Of a stretch of 64,000 nucleotides of DNA, positions 61,213-64,000 are shown one piece after another. Source of the DNA: an uncultured Persicobacter sp. (GTDB lineage Bacteria; Bacteroidota; Bacteroidia; Cytophagales; Cyclobacteriaceae). Both the position numbers and the translations under genes were made by a program. Under the pieces are notes generated by a model. It did not search any database, was not told the origin of the DNA, and saw only the letters and a program-made list of their open reading frames with translations. Where the stretch lies: the NCBI GenBank assembly GCA_947498325.1, contig CANMKE010000001.1, positions 248,001-312,000 on the forward strand. Reading direction: 5' to 3'. How positions within the stretch are numbered: the first letter of the stretch is position 1; each line of letters starts with the position of its first letter.

Positions 61213-62421
61213 ATGCTATACCATTTATTCAATTTCTTAAATAAAGAGTTTGACCTTGTTGGCGCCTCATTATTTAACTACATTACTTTCAGGGCTGCAA
61301 TGGCCATGATCGTCTCTTTGATTATTACCATTACCTTCGGAAAAAGAATCATCCGAAAATTACAGTCATTACAGATTGGTGAAACTGTTCGCGAGCTCGG
61401 GCTCGATGGGCAATCAGAGAAGGCCGGTACACCTACAATGGGTGGACTGATTATCATTTCAGCCATTGTAATTCCTGTGTTGCTTTTCGCTAATCTGACC
61501 AATATTTATATCATAGTATTGCTCATTACTACCCTTGGGCTTGGCGGGATCGGCTTTTTGGATGATTATATCAAGGTCTTCCGTAAAAATAAAGAGGGCC
61601 TCGCTGGTCGCTTTAAAATTGTAGGGCAGGTGGGGATTGGCTTGATCGTCGGCCTGACGTTGTTTTATCACCCTGATGTGGAGGTAAGGCAATATTACGG
61701 CGCTGAAGGTCAGCCGGTAACAACGGTAACTGATTCCTATAAAGATATTAAATCTACAAAAACGACGATGCCATTTGTGAAGGACAATGATATCGTTTAT
61801 TCAGATTTAATTCCATTCCTGCCGAAAGGGTTCGAAGTGATTATTTTTGTATTGGCCGTTACGTTTATTATCACTGCGGTGTCCAATGGTGCCAATATGA
61901 CGGATGGAATTGACGGGCTCGCAGCGGGTACCTCCGCCATATCGTCCACCACTTTACTGATATTCACCTACCTGTCGGGGAATGTGATCTTTTCCAATTA
62001 TCTCAATATCATGTATATCCCGCATTCTGGCGAGCTGGTGATTTTCCTTGCGGCCTTTACCGGGGCATGTATTGGCTTTTTGTGGTATAATGCTTTTCCG
62101 GCACAGGTATTTATGGGTGATACGGGATCGTTGGCCATTGGAGGAATTATTGCCGTACTGGCCATTGCTATTCGTAAAGAATTTTTGTTGCCGGTGGTAT
62201 GTTTCATCTTTATGATTGAAAGCCTTTCGGTCATGATGCAGGTAGGCTATTTCAAATACACAAAACGCAAAACGGGTACTGGGAAACGGATCTTCCTGAT
62301 GGCGCCGATCCATCACCACTATCAGAAAAAAGGCATTAAAGAAGCAAAAATTGTGATGCGCTTTTTCATTGTGGCGATCTTGTTTGCACTGATTTCATTA
62401 ACCATCTTAAAAGTTCGCTAA
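61213..62421 (+). CDS. mraY: phospho-MurNAc-pentapeptide transferase
   Basis: A 402-residue inner-membrane enzyme that transfers phospho-MurNAc-pentapeptide to undecaprenyl phosphate, making lipid I. About ten membrane helices are visible. The signature [10 protein letters not shown] is at about residues 75-84, DDYIK at about 117-121, [17 protein letters not shown] at about 235-251 with the catalytic Asp, and APIHHHYQ at about 375-382. A hydrophilic insertion of about 55 residues (about 158-210, RQYYGAEGQ and [10 protein letters not shown]) is seen, as in Bacteroidota MraY. Two bases separate it from murD. Confidence 0.96.
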   Translation: MLYHLFNFLNKEFDLVGASLFNYITFRAAMAMIVSLIITITFGKRIIRKLQSLQIGETVRELGLDGQSEKAGTPTMGGLIIISAIVIPVLLFANLTNIYIIVLLITTLGLGGIGFLDDYIKVFRKNKEGLAGRFKIVGQVGIGLIVGLTLFYHPDVEVRQYYGAEGQPVTTVTDSYKDIKSTKTTMPFVKDNDIVYSDLIPFLPKGFEVIIFVLAVTFIITAVSNGANMTDGIDGLAAGTSAISSTTLLIFTYLSGNVIFSNYLNIMYIPHSGELVIFLAAFTGACIGFLWYNAFPAQVFMGDTGSLAIGGIIAVLAIAIRKEFLLPVVCFIFMIESLSVMMQVGYFKYTKRKTGTGKRIFLMAPIHHHYQKKGIKEAKIVMRFFIVAILFALISLTILKVR

Positions 62422-62422
62422 C

Positions 62423-63757
62423 ATGAAAAAGTTAGTTGTTTTAGGAGGCGGAGAAAGCGGTGTTGGGGCGGCATTGCTCGGGAAAGCGAAAGGTTATGAA
62501 GTGTTCCTTTCTGACCTTTCAAAAATTACACAGGAGCGCAAAGATACCCTGACTGCTGCGGGTGTGATCTATGAGGAGGCACAACATTCCGAAGCGAAAA
62601 TTTTGGCGGCGGATGTAGTGGTGAAAAGCCCCGGAATTCCTGATACTGCGCCACTGATTCAGCAATTGGTGGCCAAAGAAATTCAGGTGATCAGTGAGCT
62701 TGAATTTGCTTTTCAGTTTACCAAAGCGCGGTTTTTGGCGATCACTGGAACCAATGGAAAAACCACCACCACCATGCTGACCTATCACCTGTTGAAATCT
62801 GCAGGATATAAAGTTGGTTTGGCGGGCAATGTGGGTTACTCCCTGGCGCAGCAGGTTATTGCTGATGAATTTGACTGGTATGTCCTGGAGGTGAGTAGCT
62901 TTCAGCTCGACGGCATGTACAGGTTCAAGGCCGATGCCGCCGTGATTACCAATATTACGCCCGATCATCTTGATCGCTATGATCATAAGATGGAAAATTA
63001 TATCGCTTCCAAAATGCGTATTGCTCAGAACATGACGGTGGATCATCCGCTGATAGTGCTCAAGGAAGACGAAGCCATTGCCGAGGGGTTGCAAAAAGGC
63101 AAAGTGGAAGCCAACCTGAAAACCTTCAGCCTGTCATCGAGAAGTGCTTCGGCTTTTGTGGAAACAGACCGGATGGTAATTCCTTCAGCAAATTTTGAAT
63201 TTGAACTTGACGAACTGACCATTCAGGGGCCTCATAATGTGCAGAATGCGATGGCAGCAGTATTGTTGGCGCAGCACGCAGGATTGAACAAAAGTGAGAT
63301 CAGACAAGGCCTGAAGTCTTTTGTTGCGGTGGCTCATCGCCTGGAGTTTGTGGCCAATATCAATGGAGTAGCGTATTACAATGACTCCAAAGCGACCAAT
63401 GTTGATGCTGTAAAGTATGCATTGGACAGCTTTAAACAACCGATCGTCTGGGTAGCCGGAGGAAAGGATAAAGGTAATGATTATCAGTTGATTGCTTCTC
63501 TGGTAGAGCAGCATGTAAAGGCTTTGGTTTGCCTTGGAGCAGACAATCAGCCTTTGCTGGATTTCTTTTCAGATAAATTACCTGTTTTCGATACAAATAA
63601 TCTTGAAGATTGTATATTGAAAGTTCAGCAATTGGCTGATAATGGGGATGTTGTGTTGCTTTCGCCTGCCTGTGCAAGCTTCGATTTATTCGACAACTAT
63701 GAGCATCGTGGCGATTGTTTTCGTCAGGCTGTTTTGGCCATGGAAAATAAAGTATGA
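62423..63757 (+). CDS. murD: UDP-N-acetylmuramoyl-L-alanine D-glutamate ligase
   Basis: A 444-residue cytoplasmic ATP-dependent ligase adding D-glutamate to UDP-MurNAc-L-Ala. The N-terminal Rossmann segment VVLGGGESGVGAALLGKAKG is at residues 5-24, the ATP site GTNGKTTTTMLTYHLLK at about 111-127, EVSSFQLDG at about 155-163, NDSKATN at about 317-323 and SPACASFDLFDNY at about 413-425. The ATG follows mraY's stop by one base. It is complete, with 22 bp before ftsW. Confidence 0.96.
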   Translation: MKKLVVLGGGESGVGAALLGKAKGYEVFLSDLSKITQERKDTLTAAGVIYEEAQHSEAKILAADVVVKSPGIPDTAPLIQQLVAKEIQVISELEFAFQFTKARFLAITGTNGKTTTTMLTYHLLKSAGYKVGLAGNVGYSLAQQVIADEFDWYVLEVSSFQLDGMYRFKADAAVITNITPDHLDRYDHKMENYIASKMRIAQNMTVDHPLIVLKEDEAIAEGLQKGKVEANLKTFSLSSRSASAFVETDRMVIPSANFEFELDELTIQGPHNVQNAMAAVLLAQHAGLNKSEIRQGLKSFVAVAHRLEFVANINGVAYYNDSKATNVDAVKYALDSFKQPIVWVAGGKDKGNDYQLIASLVEQHVKALVCLGADNQPLLDFFSDKLPVFDTNNLEDCILKVQQLADNGDVVLLSPACASFDLFDNYEHRGDCFRQAVLAMENKV

Positions 63758-63779
63758 ACTATTCAAAATATTGATATAG

Positions 63780-64000
63780 ATGAAGTTACTGAAGAGGATT
63801 AGTTCGAAATTACTCTATTACGAAAACTGGAGAATCAGCGGCGACCCATATATTTTGGGTTGTGTGCTGTTTTGGACTTTTGTAAGTATCCTTTCTGTGT
63901 ATAGTGCTACTGGTACCCTTGCCTTCAAGAAAATGCATGGCAATACAGAGCACTACCTTTATTCCCACGGACTGAAATTTATTTTCGGATTGGGGGCCAT
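63780..64000 (+). CDS. ftsW: FtsW-like peptidoglycan polymerase, truncated by window end
   Basis: The first 73 residues of a SEDS-family membrane protein; the window ends inside it. The start MKLLKRISSKLLYYENWRIS is followed by GDPYILGCVLFWTFVSILSVYSATGTLAF, the first FtsW helix, then LYSHGLKFIFG at the edge of the second helix. Position after murD is the normal place of ftsW. FtsW polymerises lipid II at the septum with its partner class B PBP, here the protein encoded at 57582. Confidence 0.93.
   Translation, partial: MKLLKRISSKLLYYENWRISGDPYILGCVLFWTFVSILSVYSATGTLAFKKMHGNTEHYLYSHGLKFIFGLGA

Noticed and set aside
1-64000. CRISPR array, rRNA operon, complete insertion sequence
   Set aside because: I found no regular repeat-spacer series, no rRNA sequence and no transposase gene in the window.

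Overview
The window reads as a chromosomal segment of a Gram-negative Bacteroidota bacterium, most likely order Cytophagales (family not resolved). Supporting signs are a SusC/SusD pair, a TonB receptor paired with a DUF4249 lipoprotein, a type III glutamine synthetase, the carboxyspermidine-type polyamine route, a PID-CTERM-like small secreted protein, type-III (COX15-like) heme A synthase, and several promoters matching the Bacteroidota sigma consensus (-33 TTTG, -7 TAnnTTTG). Gene content is mostly housekeeping. I see no prophage, CRISPR array, rRNA operon or complete insertion sequence, and no convincing undescribed multi-gene system.

Layout. 1-13.2 kb: small membrane proteins, a RecQ-family helicase, a carboxypeptidase-like-domain surface protein, an ECF sigma factor divergent from an outer-membrane-type protein, leuS, an alpha/beta hydrolase lipoprotein, and two tandem brnQ branched-chain amino acid carriers. 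13.5-14.2 kb: a tRNA array with four identical tRNA-Trp genes, two tRNA-Val and one tRNA-Ser, between a consensus promoter and a strong terminator; part of it is a 183-bp tandem duplication. 14.5-23.1 kb: two nutrient-uptake loci, susC-susD-lipoprotein and TonB receptor-DUF4249, separated by a 161-bp MITE-like inverted-repeat element. 23.2-31.5 kb: GNAT and Nudix genes, a hybrid histidine kinase, 3-hydroxyacyl-CoA dehydrogenase, a DUF92 protein and mtaB. 31.7-46.1 kb: type III glutamine synthetase, a PID-CTERM-like protein, metZ-like PLP enzyme, OsmC, rhodanese, accA, a metallo-hydrolase, a hydrolase, an XRE-S24 regulator, an EamA transporter, a coiled-coil membrane protein and pepD. 46.2-56.0 kb: the two-enzyme carboxyspermidine pathway, heme A synthase, a Crp/Fnr regulator, a polyprenyl diphosphate synthase, a CAP-domain protein and a TlpA-like thioredoxin lipoprotein. 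56.2-64.0 kb: the division and cell wall (dcw) cluster rsmH-ftsL-ftsI-murE-mraY-murD-ftsW, running off the right edge, driven by a near-perfect promoter but lacking mraZ.

The genes worth most attention are not coding: the tRNA-Trp amplification, three gene-free gaps that fold into hairpins with terminators (29.97-30.10 kb, 39.59-39.85 kb, 49.60-49.72 kb), and the MITE-like element. A second theme is that a handful of genes, mostly encoding small proteins, carry strong AAGGAGG Shine-Dalgarno sequences, which most genes here lack. Functional calls below rest on motif recognition by eye; no database search was run.
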